This document shows positions 1 to 6,920 of a stretch of DNA of 13,450 bases, in pieces (position 1 is the first letter of the stretch; every line of letters starts with the position of its first letter). The notes beneath the pieces were generated by a model. It saw only the letters and a program-made list of their open reading frames with translations, had not been told where the DNA came from and did no database searches. Source of the stretch: an uncultured Clostridium sp. (GTDB taxonomy: Bacteria > Bacillota_A > Clostridia > Lachnospirales > Lachnospiraceae); the NCBI GenBank assembly GCA_945836785.1, contig CAMAMD010000019.1:1-13450 (forward strand), in the 5' to 3' direction. A program made the translations under genes and the position numbers.

Positions 1-742
1 CAAGGCCATCCTCCTCATACATGGAAATAATCTCAGACAAATCTTCCCAACCACGGGCGGTCACATAAGATCTGCCCGACGCAGTTGTTTCCATATGATA
101 AAAATAATCTTTTTTGATTTCCAAAAAATTTAATATAGCACTGTGTATGCCTTTTTCCTGGGCATATATCTTCCATGTGGCATAATCAGCTTCCACGGAA
201 AGTACTTTCAGCCTGTCCATGGTAACAACATCAAACTCTCTGACAGACTTGTTATATTCCGGAGGATTTCCCGCTGTAACAATCACCCAGCCTTCCGGTA
301 CCTGATGCTTACCGAACACTTTGTATTGAAGGAACTGAAGCATAGACGGTGCCAACGTCTCAGACACACAATTTATTTCGTCCAAAAACAAAATGCCTTC
401 TTTTACATTACTGCTTTCCATCGTATCATATATTGATGCAATAATTTCGCTCATCGTATATTCTGATACATCATACTCCATATCGCCATAACGCTTATGA
501 CTGATAAAAGGCAAGCCAAGTGCAGACTGTCTGGTATGATGCGTCATGGAATAGGATACAAGTGCAATGCCGAGCTCCTGGGCAACCTGTTCCATAATAG
601 CCGTCTTGCCAATTCCCGGTGCTCCAAGTAAAAATATCGGTCTTTGTCTCACCACAGGAATACGATAATCCCCAAACTCATCTTTTTTCAGATAAATTTG
701 AACAGAATTTTTAATGTAATCTTTTGCCTGTTTAATATTCAT
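1..742 (-). CDS. MoxR-type AAA+ ATPase, partial (C-terminus off the left edge)
   Basis: Read on the minus strand from ATG at 742 to the window edge, the frame stays open for 247 codons. It shows a Walker A GAPGIGKT at residues 40-47, a Walker B ILFLDEIN at 117-124, a sensor-1 segment AGNP at 157-160 and an Arg in DVVTMDRL near 177. These are the hallmarks of MoxR-like AAA+ ATPases, which usually act as ATP-driven chaperones together with a VWA-domain partner; that partner is encoded directly upstream here. The start at 742 has GGAGGA eight bases upstream, inside the 3' end of the VWA gene. An in-frame ATG at 751 overlaps that site and is less likely. The gene overlaps the VWA gene by 11 bases (732-742), so translational coupling is probable. 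The client of the pair is unknown. Confidence 0.9.
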   Translation of the reverse strand, partial: MNIKQAKDYIKNSVQIYLKKDEFGDYRIPVVRQRPIFLLGAPGIGKTAIMEQVAQELGIALVSYSMTHHTRQSALGLPFISHKRYGDMEYDVSEYTMSEIIASIYDTMESSNVKEGILFLDEINCVSETLAPSMLQFLQYKVFGKHQVPEGWVIVTAGNPPEYNKSVREFDVVTMDRLKVLSVEADYATWKIYAQEKGIHSAILNFLEIKKDYFYHMETTASGRSYVTARGWEDLSEIISMYEEDGL

Positions 743-2033
743 ATAATTCATCCTCCAACACAACTTTTATAGCCCAACCCGGTACAGGCTGTCTGTTTTC
801 ATCCTCTTCCAGAAACGCAAATATAACATCATATTCCGGCATTCTCTCAGGATATATTCCATATCCGTCCGTAAAATAAATCATGCCTTTCAGATTTTCA
901 AATTCACCCTGTGCCTGCAGTTCACTGACATAATCAAATGCCGGTCTGAAATCGGTTGTTCCGAATCCCTTCAGGGTAACATGAGAAATAAAATTTTCAA
1001 AATCAGCATCACAGGAAATTTTCACGTCGGACTGAATCTCTGCATCACATTGAATAATGTGCACATTAATCTGATGGAAAAAATTTTCCGTCCCTTTCAA
1101 AATCTCATACGTTTTCGTCAGAAATTTCCGTACAATATCTCCCCGGCATGACGCCGATGTATCAATTACAATAGCAAACTCTCTGATTTTATTTACATCT
1201 TTATACTCCAACGGTTCAATCAGGGGCATATTTCCGTAAGTTGACAATCCGTAAGTATAATAAATATAATCAAATTCATCATCATTGACAGAAATTTCTT
1301 CACCTGATACAGTAAATCGTTCCAAAATTTGTCTGTAATTATATCGTTCTCTCGTTGCTTCCTCTATATTACTCTCCAAGCTTTCCGAACCTGCTCTATC
1401 TTTTGAGAATGCTTTTAAATCCGTCTTTATACGCTCTGAAATCTGTTTCCACTGTTCCTCCGTTATAATAACTTCCTCCTGTGCAGCCTGACTTCTCCAA
1501 CCTCCATGATAATCCACGGTAAAAAGCCTGCGACACTCCTGTTCCATCTCAGAGGACGGATTATTTACCATAAACTCTCTGTATATCTTTTCAGCCGTCA
1601 GGGAAGGCACCCATCGTTTAAGCTTATGAATTCTGTCAAGTTCCTCCCCGTCTCTCGACAAAGAGGCTTCCGGCATATTCATTTCCAATATAATGTTCTC
1701 TACTGCGATATCGGACGCAAGATTCCAATAGTTCTCATTCAATTTATCATACTGATACTGATGAAAAAAAATGCAGTGAAGTAACATATGAAGATAAAGC
1801 CTCACGGCAACATTAGGTTCTTCCATATATGTTCTGAGTAAATATGCAGGATCATAATAAAAAGTGCTCCCATCTGTCGCAAAACCTGATAATCCCGGTT
1901 TACTTTCCAGACGGATTCCGGCCAGTGCCGTATCAAAAAAGCGAAAACGAACAGTAATGATATCCCTTGCCAGATGCATAAGTTTTTCCGCATATTGCTC
2001 AATAATTTTCTGTTTTTCCTGTATATCTTCCAT
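732..2033 (-). CDS. DUF2201/VWA-like protein (putative metallopeptidase-like domain plus VWA), partner of MoxR ATPase
   Basis: This 433-residue protein has two parts. The N-terminal part (about 1-190) resembles the DUF2201 putative metallopeptidase domain and carries His82, His86 and His91 in LHMLLHCIFFH; the glutamate of a true HExxH motif is Met83 here. The C-terminal part (about 285-425) is a VWA-like fold with a metal-ion adhesion motif: DTSAS at 291-295, Thr359/Thr360-Asp361 and FTDG at 387-390. No signal peptide is visible, so it should be cytoplasmic. By analogy with other MoxR-VWA pairs it probably recruits a client to the ATPase encoded next to it. ATG at 2033 is preceded by GAGG about ten bases upstream, overlapping the stop of the alkyltransferase-like gene; only five bases separate the two genes. 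The domain name is recognition without a database search. Confidence 0.85.
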   Translation of the reverse strand: MEDIQEKQKIIEQYAEKLMHLARDIITVRFRFFDTALAGIRLESKPGLSGFATDGSTFYYDPAYLLRTYMEEPNVAVRLYLHMLLHCIFFHQYQYDKLNENYWNLASDIAVENIILEMNMPEASLSRDGEELDRIHKLKRWVPSLTAEKIYREFMVNNPSSEMEQECRRLFTVDYHGGWRSQAAQEEVIITEEQWKQISERIKTDLKAFSKDRAGSESLESNIEEATRERYNYRQILERFTVSGEEISVNDDEFDYIYYTYGLSTYGNMPLIEPLEYKDVNKIREFAIVIDTSASCRGDIVRKFLTKTYEILKGTENFFHQINVHIIQCDAEIQSDVKISCDADFENFISHVTLKGFGTTDFRPAFDYVSELQAQGEFENLKGMIYFTDGYGIYPERMPEYDVIFAFLEEDENRQPVPGWAIKVVLEDELYEY

Positions 2034-2038
2034 AGCGT

Positions 2039-2371
2039 CTAGTCCTCACCCAATCTCGGTACAAACCATCGAAAATGTTCCATATCAACACATCCGTTAA
2101 TGAATTTTATACCTTCCTTTTCAAGCAGCTCAATCTGCCTGTTCTTCCCGCCAAAAGCAAATGCGTCCGACACCCGTCCCTCGCGATTGACCACTCTGTA
2201 ACAAGGTATGTGTTCAGGATCCGGATTTACATGTAATGCATATCCCACCACTCTGGCCCAGCGTTTATTACCTGCCAGTTCGGCCACCTGTCCATACGTC
2301 GCAACTCTGCCATATGGTATACATTTCACTACATCATATATTTTATGAAACACTGAATTATCCTGCATCAT
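2039..2371 (-). CDS. MGMT-family (O6-alkylguanine-DNA alkyltransferase-like) protein, ATL-sized, with PCYR active-site motif
   Basis: This 110-residue protein corresponds to the C-terminal DNA-binding domain of Ogt/MGMT only; the N-terminal domain is absent, as in alkyltransferase-like (ATL) proteins. Recognisable parts are IPYGRVATYGQVAELAG (18-34, with the base-flipping Tyr26), the arginine-finger segment ARVVGYAL (39-46), HVNP (47-50) and the active-site segment IPCYRVVN (55-62). The acceptor Cys57 is present but the following His of the usual PCHR is Tyr58. Known ATLs often have Trp in place of the Cys, so this is neither a standard transferase nor a standard ATL. It may repair alkylated guanine, or only recognise it. 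It is the first gene of a likely operon with the VWA and MoxR genes. The start context is weak (GAAAG, two adjacent ATG codons at 2371 and 2368). Confidence 0.85.
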   Translation of the reverse strand: MMQDNSVFHKIYDVVKCIPYGRVATYGQVAELAGNKRWARVVGYALHVNPDPEHIPCYRVVNREGRVSDAFAFGGKNRQIELLEKEGIKFINGCVDMEHFRWFVPRLGED

Positions 2372-2436
2372 TTTATTCTTTCTATTATAGTATAGCCTAT
2401 AGCCGTAACATTCTTTTTCCGGTAACCTGTGTCCAT

Positions 2437-2465
2437 ATTATAGTCACACAATAGTTATACATGAA
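2437..2465 (-). promoter_or_regulatory. candidate promoter for the alkyltransferase-like/VWA/MoxR operon
   Basis: On the minus strand a perfect TATAAT lies at 2442-2437 with a weak -35 match (TTCATG, 2465-2460) 17 bases upstream. This would give a leader of about 60 bases before ATG 2371. A second TATAAT at 2389-2384 sits only 12 bases from the start codon and would leave almost no leader, so it is less likely. The -35 box falls in the U-tract of the preceding gene's terminator. The assignment comes from motif matching only. Confidence 0.4.
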
Positions 2466-2498
2466 AAAGACTACCATATCAAGTATAATATGATAGCC
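2463..2498 (-). terminator. Rho-independent terminator of the 134-residue protein gene
   Basis: On the minus strand an 11-bp stem (GGCTATCATAT pairing with ATATGGTAGTC, two G-U pairs) closes an 8-base loop and is followed directly by five T residues. It starts eight bases after the stop codon at 2506. The arms are 2488-2498 and 2469-2479. On the plus strand the T-run is poorer, so it mainly serves the minus-strand gene. Confidence 0.75.
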
Positions 2499-2505
2499 TC
2501 TTTCA

Positions 2506-2910
2506 CTATGCCATAACTTTTTTCTTATCTTTCAGACGTTTTTCTCTCGCTATTTTTGCCATGGCAGCCTTCTGCTTTTTAACTAATTCCTCTCTGTGTT
2601 TGAGTTTCAGTTCATCATCAAGCTTCTTCAATTGTTCTTTCTTACGCCGTTCATGTTCTGCATCAATCAGATGTTTTATACGCAGATGCTTTTCCACAAC
2701 AGCCTGCGAATCAGAATCCACAAGTACCAAAAATCTCTCAAATGCATCCGGATACACAAATCTGCTCACCTTATCTTCTCTTGCAAATCTGACAATCACA
2801 TAATTCTCTTCAATTTCCTCGATCGTCCCTTGTCCGAGCTTACTGTGTACCACTTTCTTACCGGACAATACCTTTTCAAGTTCCAAACAAATCACATTCC
2901 TTTCACACAT
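2506..2910 (-). CDS. hypothetical protein: small beta-barrel-like N-terminus and charged coiled-coil tail
   Basis: I do not recognise this 134-residue protein by name. The N-terminal part (about 15-65) has the pattern GKKVVHSKLGQGTI...YVIVRF...FVYPDAFERFL. It resembles small SH3/tudor-like barrels that follow a G-x-V-x-H-x-x-x-G-x-G-x-I pattern, some of which bind nucleic acids or RNA polymerase. Residues about 75-134 are very rich in Lys, Glu and Arg and probably form a long helix or coiled coil. The start is uncertain: ATG at 2910 has only a weak upstream site, whereas AAAGGAA inside the first codons could serve a GTG (2895) or TTG (2886) start, giving a protein shorter by five to eight residues. 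It stands alone, with its own terminator, divergent from uraA. Confidence 0.7.
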   Translation of the reverse strand: MCERNVICLELEKVLSGKKVVHSKLGQGTIEEIEENYVIVRFAREDKVSRFVYPDAFERFLVLVDSDSQAVVEKHLRIKHLIDAEHERRKKEQLKKLDDELKLKHREELVKKQKAAMAKIAREKRLKDKKKVMA

Positions 2911-3039
2911 GACACCAAATCCAACTTCAATTTCCGCTCATGAATTAATTTTAACAATTGCCGGAAAATTTTTCTATGATTTTTTCTGACAAAAATTTTT
3001 TAATTTTATAGTATTATTGCCCACTTTTCCCTCTCACTA

Positions 3040-3048
3040 TGCTATAAT
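3040..3048 (+). promoter_or_regulatory. extended -10 promoter of uraA-upp-GH13
   Basis: The segment TATGCTATAAT (3038-3048) matches an extended -10 element exactly: TG, one base, TATAAT. No good -35 stands at 16-18 bases; TTGCCC at 3017-3022 is 20 bases away. Extended -10 promoters often tolerate this. Transcription would start near 3055, giving a leader of about 110 bases before uraA. Confidence 0.7.
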
Positions 3049-3063
3049 ATCCGTGCAGATAAT

Positions 3064-3130
3064 ATGCAGTGCCATGACGGGGAATACCCGAGGCGAAAAA
3101 ACTGATGATTTTTGAGCGTAGCACTGCCAT
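3064..3130 (+). promoter_or_regulatory. structured 5' leader of uraA, candidate cis-regulatory RNA (three-way junction)
   Basis: The leader can fold into a three-way junction. P1 pairs GCAGTGC (3066-3072) with GCACTGC (3121-3127). P2 pairs CGGG (3078-3081) with CCCG (3087-3090) around a GAATA loop. P3 pairs AAAAA (3097-3101) with TTTTT (3109-3113) around CTGATGA. The single-stranded junction segments are CATGA, AGGCG and GAGCGTA. The ribosome site GAGAGGA at 3154-3160 lies 26 bases after P1, and no terminator hairpin is seen between. I cannot match it to a named riboswitch or to a PyrR-binding loop. Seven perfect closing pairs suggest a real structure, but its function is inference. Confidence 0.45.
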
Positions 3131-3166
3131 GCAAAACACGAATCAAAAAGAAAGAGAGGATTTTTT

Positions 3167-4480
3167 ATGTCAAAAGATAACAATGCCAAGACAGATGTTG
3201 AAGGCATCTACAATGTCAAGGAGCTGGGTGCCGGGAAAACCCTGTTGCTTGGTCTCCAACATACTTTTGCTATGTTTGGTGCCACCGTCCTGGTTCCGCT
3301 TCTGACCGGTCTGAGTGTATCCACCACACTGCTCATGGCAGGTCTCGGAACACTGCTGTTCCATCTGATTACAGGAGGAAAAGTACCTGCATTTCTTGGT
3401 TCATCTTTCGCATTTTTAGGTGGTTATGCCGCAGTTGCACCAATGGAAAACGGAGTCGTAGATCCCACCCAGCTTGCATATGCCTGCGGCGGTGTAGTCG
3501 TTGCCGGTCTCGTTTATCTGGTTGTCGCCGGGCTGATCCGTCTGTTCGGTGTGAAGCGTGTAATGCGTTTCTTCCCTCCTGTTGTAACCGGACCTATCAT
3601 CATTGCTATCGGTCTTATCCTTGCACCATCCGCATTAAACAACTGTGATACCAACTGGATTATCGCCCTGGTGGCAATCGTCATCATCGTTGTATGCAAC
3701 ATCTGGGGTAAGGGTATGATTAAAATCATCCCGATTATGTTGGGAATTCTGGGCGCTTATGTGGTTGCACTGATCATGGGAGAAGTAGACTTTACATCTG
3801 TAAAAGAAGCTGCCTGGATCGGACTTCCGCTTGACTCAGCAAACTTTGCAAAATTTAATTTAAATGCAATCATTACAATTGTACCAATATCACTTGCAAC
3901 CATGATGGAGCATATCGGTGACATATCAGCCATCAGTGCCACCACCAACAGAAACTATATTGCAAAACCGGGACTCCACAGAACACTGCTGGGTGATGGT
4001 CTTGCCACAAGCTTATCAGCATTCTTCGGTGGTCCAGCAAATACAACTTACGGTGAAAACACCGGTGTACTTGCATTGTCAAGGGTATATGATCCGCTGG
4101 TTATGCGTATTGCAGCTGTCTTCGCCATCATCCTGTCCTTCTGTCCTAAGTTTGCAGCCATTGTAAGCTCCATGCCGGCAGCAGTTGTAGGCGGTGCTTC
4201 CCTGGTTCTCTATGGTATGATATCAGCCATCGGTATGAGAAATGTGGTAGAAAACAAGGTTGACTTTACAAAGGCACGAAATCTGATTATCGCCGCCATC
4301 ATACTTGTATGTGCCCTCGGAATTGAATACAAAGCAACACCTGGCATCAGTTTTTCCATAGGAGATGTAAATATTGAATTGTCCGGTATTGCAGTTGCAG
4401 CATTTGCTGGTATTGTATTAAATGCAATTCTTCCGGGTAAAGACTATGAATTTAATATGGAAATAGAAGAAAATAATTAA
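3167..4480 (+). CDS. uraA: uracil permease, NCS2/NAT family (UraA-like)
   Basis: This 437-residue integral membrane protein imports uracil, probably with protons. It follows Escherichia coli UraA closely in its key segments: [16 protein letters not shown] (29-44), GSSFAF (78-83), EHIGD (248-252), PGLHRTL (268-274) and [10 protein letters not shown] (292-301). UraA's uracil-binding Glu241 and Glu290 correspond to Glu248 and Glu297. UraA's His245 corresponds to Asp252, a difference discussed in the findings. The family has 14 membrane segments, and length and hydrophobicity fit. ATG 3167 has GAGAGGA six bases upstream. It is followed by upp after 17 bases, which strongly supports uracil rather than xanthine as substrate. 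Confidence 0.93.
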   Translation: MSKDNNAKTDVEGIYNVKELGAGKTLLLGLQHTFAMFGATVLVPLLTGLSVSTTLLMAGLGTLLFHLITGGKVPAFLGSSFAFLGGYAAVAPMENGVVDPTQLAYACGGVVVAGLVYLVVAGLIRLFGVKRVMRFFPPVVTGPIIIAIGLILAPSALNNCDTNWIIALVAIVIIVVCNIWGKGMIKIIPIMLGILGAYVVALIMGEVDFTSVKEAAWIGLPLDSANFAKFNLNAIITIVPISLATMMEHIGDISAISATTNRNYIAKPGLHRTLLGDGLATSLSAFFGGPANTTYGENTGVLALSRVYDPLVMRIAAVFAIILSFCPKFAAIVSSMPAAVVGGASLVLYGMISAIGMRNVVENKVDFTKARNLIIAAIILVCALGIEYKATPGISFSIGDVNIELSGIAVAAFAGIVLNAILPGKDYEFNMEIEENN

Positions 4481-4497
4481 GAAAAGAGGTAAATCAC

Positions 4498-5130
4498 ATG
4501 TATCCTAACGTACACATTTTCGATCACCCGTTAATCAAACATAAGATTTCCATGTTGCGTGACAAAAATACAGGAACAAATGAATTTCGTCAATTGACAG
4601 AAGAAATTGCCATGCTGATGGGATATGAGGCACTTCGTGATCTCCCACTTGAGGAAATTGAAGTTGAGACACCTATTGAAAAATGTATGACACCGGTTGT
4701 CTCCGGGCGTAAACCTGCGGTTGTACCTATCCTGCGGGCCGGACTCGGCATGGTAAGTGGAATTCTTGCCCTGGTACCTGCTGCAAAAGTAGGACATATC
4801 GGCATGTACAGAGATGAAATTACGCATCTTCCGCAGGAATACTACTGCAAGCTTCCAAAACCGATTGAGGAAAGAACAATTATTGTAACTGATCCAATGC
4901 TTGCAACCGGAGGTTCTGCTGTGGATGCTATCAACCAGATTAAATCCCACGGCGGTCAAAACATTAAATTCATGTCAATCATCGCGGCACCTGAAGGATT
5001 AAAAAATCTGGCTGAAACACATCCTGATATCCAGATTTATGTCGGACAACTGGACAGATGCCTGAATGAAAATGCATATATTTGTCCAGGCTTAGGCGAT
5101 GCAGGCGACAGAATATTCGGAACAAAATAA
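4498..5130 (+). CDS. upp: uracil phosphoribosyltransferase
   Basis: This enzyme converts uracil and PRPP to UMP and diphosphate in the cytoplasm, the salvage step that traps uracil brought in by UraA. At 210 residues it has the usual full length. The PRPP-binding loop [10 protein letters not shown] is at 131-140. The uracil-binding C-terminal segment [13 protein letters not shown] is at 197-209. RAGLGM (80-85) and [13 protein letters not shown] (104-116) are further family signatures. ATG 4498 has AAAGAGG eight bases upstream. It lies 17 bases after uraA and 26 bases before the GH13 gene on the same strand, with no terminator in between. Confidence 0.97.
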   Translation: MYPNVHIFDHPLIKHKISMLRDKNTGTNEFRQLTEEIAMLMGYEALRDLPLEEIEVETPIEKCMTPVVSGRKPAVVPILRAGLGMVSGILALVPAAKVGHIGMYRDEITHLPQEYYCKLPKPIEERTIIVTDPMLATGGSAVDAINQIKSHGGQNIKFMSIIAAPEGLKNLAETHPDIQIYVGQLDRCLNENAYICPGLGDAGDRIFGTK

Positions 5131-5156
5131 GATACTTGAATTAGGAGGATTTTAAA

Positions 5157-6920
5157 ATGGCTTGGTATGACGAGGCAGTATTTTATCATATTTATCCACT
5201 TGGGCTTACAGGAGCGCCAAAAACAAACGATTACACGGAACAGGAACACCGTCTGAATACATTGATACCATGGATTTCACATATACGGGAAATCGGATGT
5301 AATGCACTTTACATCGGACCGCTTTTTGAATCTGTAGGACATGGTTACGAGACAACTGATTATAAAAAGCTGGACAGCCGTCTGGGAGATAACAAGGATT
5401 TGGCTAACTTCGTGGCAGAATGTCACAAGCAGGGCATCCGGGTTATTCTGGATGGAGTATTCAACCACACCGGACGTGATTTTTTTGCATTTAAAGATAT
5501 CCAGAAAAACAGGGAGAATTCTCCATACAAAGACTGGTACTGTAATGTTAATTTCTACGGCAACAATGAATATAATGATGGATTTTCATATGACAACTGG
5601 GGTGGCTACAATCTGCTGGTCAAATTAAATCAGCGTAATCCTGCTGTCCGTGATTATATCTGTGATGTAATTCGTTTCTGGGTAAGTGAGTTTGATATAG
5701 ACGGCATCAGACTGGATGCCGCAGATGTTTTAGACTTTGATTTCATGAAAGCACTACGCCATCTGGCAAATGAAGTGAAACCTGATTTCTGGCTCATGGG
5801 CGAGGTTATACATGGTGACTACAGCCGCTGGGTGAACGAATGTACACTCCACTCCGTAACAAATTACCAGCTTCATAAAGCACTGTACTCCGGTCACAAT
5901 GACCATAATTTCTTTGAGATTGCCCATACTGTAAAACGACTTTATGAAATGGGTGGAAACAGGCCTGACGGACTGAAATTATATAACTTTGTTGATAACC
6001 ACGATGTAGAAAGAATCTATACCAAGCTGGTCAACAAGGCACACTATGTACCTGTCCATGTTCTGCTCTATACACTGCCTGGGGTTCCATCTATCTACTA
6101 TGGCTCCGAGTTCGGCATTGAAGGAAGAAAGGAACGCTTTTCCGATGATTCCCTGAGACCTGCCCTTTGCCTTGACGATTATAAAGATGCTCTGTCAGAC
6201 AATATCTGTACAAAGACCGTTGCATCGCTCGGACATGCCCGTCAAAAAATAAAGGCCCTCTCTTATGGGGATTATAAGGAGCTTCTTCTGATGAACCGGC
6301 AGTATGCATATTCCAGAAACTTTGAAAACGAAACCGCCGTCATCACTGTAAATAACGACGACAGCTCCTACGTTATGACTGTTCCTGCCGGAAATGCAGA
6401 TACCTATATCGGAATTCTTTCAGGTGAAAAAGTAGCACAGGTAAATGGTAATATCGTAGTGAACATCCCGGCGTGCTCCGGTGATATCTGGATTTCTGAA
6501 GCAGAATACAACAGACTGACAGATGATAAAGAAAATATGATAATTCCTGTATTAAAAGAAGAGACGAAAACGGATGATATTGAAAACACACCGCAGGCGA
6601 CCGAATGCGATGTCACCAAGGATGAACCACAAACCGAAATTGATAACGTCTCCTGCGAGCAGGTAACCGAAACCGATACCTCCACTGATGAACAGACACC
6701 GGAAACACCTTCTGCATCAGAACCGACTGACGATAATCATTCTGATATCGTTAATGATTCCGACGCAGAGGCTGCATATGCAAAAGGCGTCATTGCGGGA
6801 TTGCAGGAAGCAATCATCGCCCGCATGGAGAAAAACGGTTATGTAACAGACCAGATGAAACAGGATGTCCGCAATAATACGCATCATGACTCCCTGATTA
6901 ACTGGATTAAGAGTTTTTAA
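5157..6920 (+). CDS. GH13 alpha-amylase-family glycoside hydrolase, cytoplasmic, with acidic tail and extra C-terminal helix
   Basis: The protein has 587 residues. Residues 1 to about 450 form a GH13 (beta/alpha)8 barrel and C-terminal beta domain. All four signature regions are intact: DGVFNH (99-104), GIRLDAAD with nucleophile Asp187, WLMGE with acid/base Glu216, and FVDNHD with Asp283. It should cleave alpha-1,4 (or 1,6) glucan linkages. Since there is no signal peptide, internal maltodextrins or cyclodextrins are the likely substrates; the exact specificity cannot be read here. Residues about 455-535 are a low-complexity stretch rich in Asp, Glu, Thr and Pro, probably disordered. Residues about 536-587 form a separate amphipathic helical piece ending LINWIKSF, which I do not recognise. 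AGGAGGA precedes ATG 5157. It probably shares a transcript with uraA-upp, and its 3' end overlaps the converging Nudix gene by 14 bases. Confidence 0.9.
   Translation: MAWYDEAVFYHIYPLGLTGAPKTNDYTEQEHRLNTLIPWISHIREIGCNALYIGPLFESVGHGYETTDYKKLDSRLGDNKDLANFVAECHKQGIRVILDGVFNHTGRDFFAFKDIQKNRENSPYKDWYCNVNFYGNNEYNDGFSYDNWGGYNLLVKLNQRNPAVRDYICDVIRFWVSEFDIDGIRLDAADVLDFDFMKALRHLANEVKPDFWLMGEVIHGDYSRWVNECTLHSVTNYQLHKALYSGHNDHNFFEIAHTVKRLYEMGGNRPDGLKLYNFVDNHDVERIYTKLVNKAHYVPVHVLLYTLPGVPSIYYGSEFGIEGRKERFSDDSLRPALCLDDYKDALSDNICTKTVASLGHARQKIKALSYGDYKELLLMNRQYAYSRNFENETAVITVNNDDSSYVMTVPAGNADTYIGILSGEKVAQVNGNIVVNIPACSGDIWISEAEYNRLTDDKENMIIPVLKEETKTDDIENTPQATECDVTKDEPQTEIDNVSCEQVTETDTSTDEQTPETPSASEPTDDNHSDIVNDSDAEAAYAKGVIAGLQEAIIARMEKNGYVTDQMKQDVRNNTHHDSLINWIKSF

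Noticed and set aside
3102..3108. CTGATGA in the uraA leader, identical to the hammerhead ribozyme core.
   Set aside because: No following stem II with a GAAA core strand and no fitting cleavage-site stem were found. The heptamer sits neatly as the loop of an A/T hairpin, so a chance match is more likely.
3105..3305. A 66-codon open frame starting in the uraA leader, as a possible leader peptide.
   Set aside because: It runs deep into uraA in another frame, has no ribosome site, and its sequence has no recognisable protein features.
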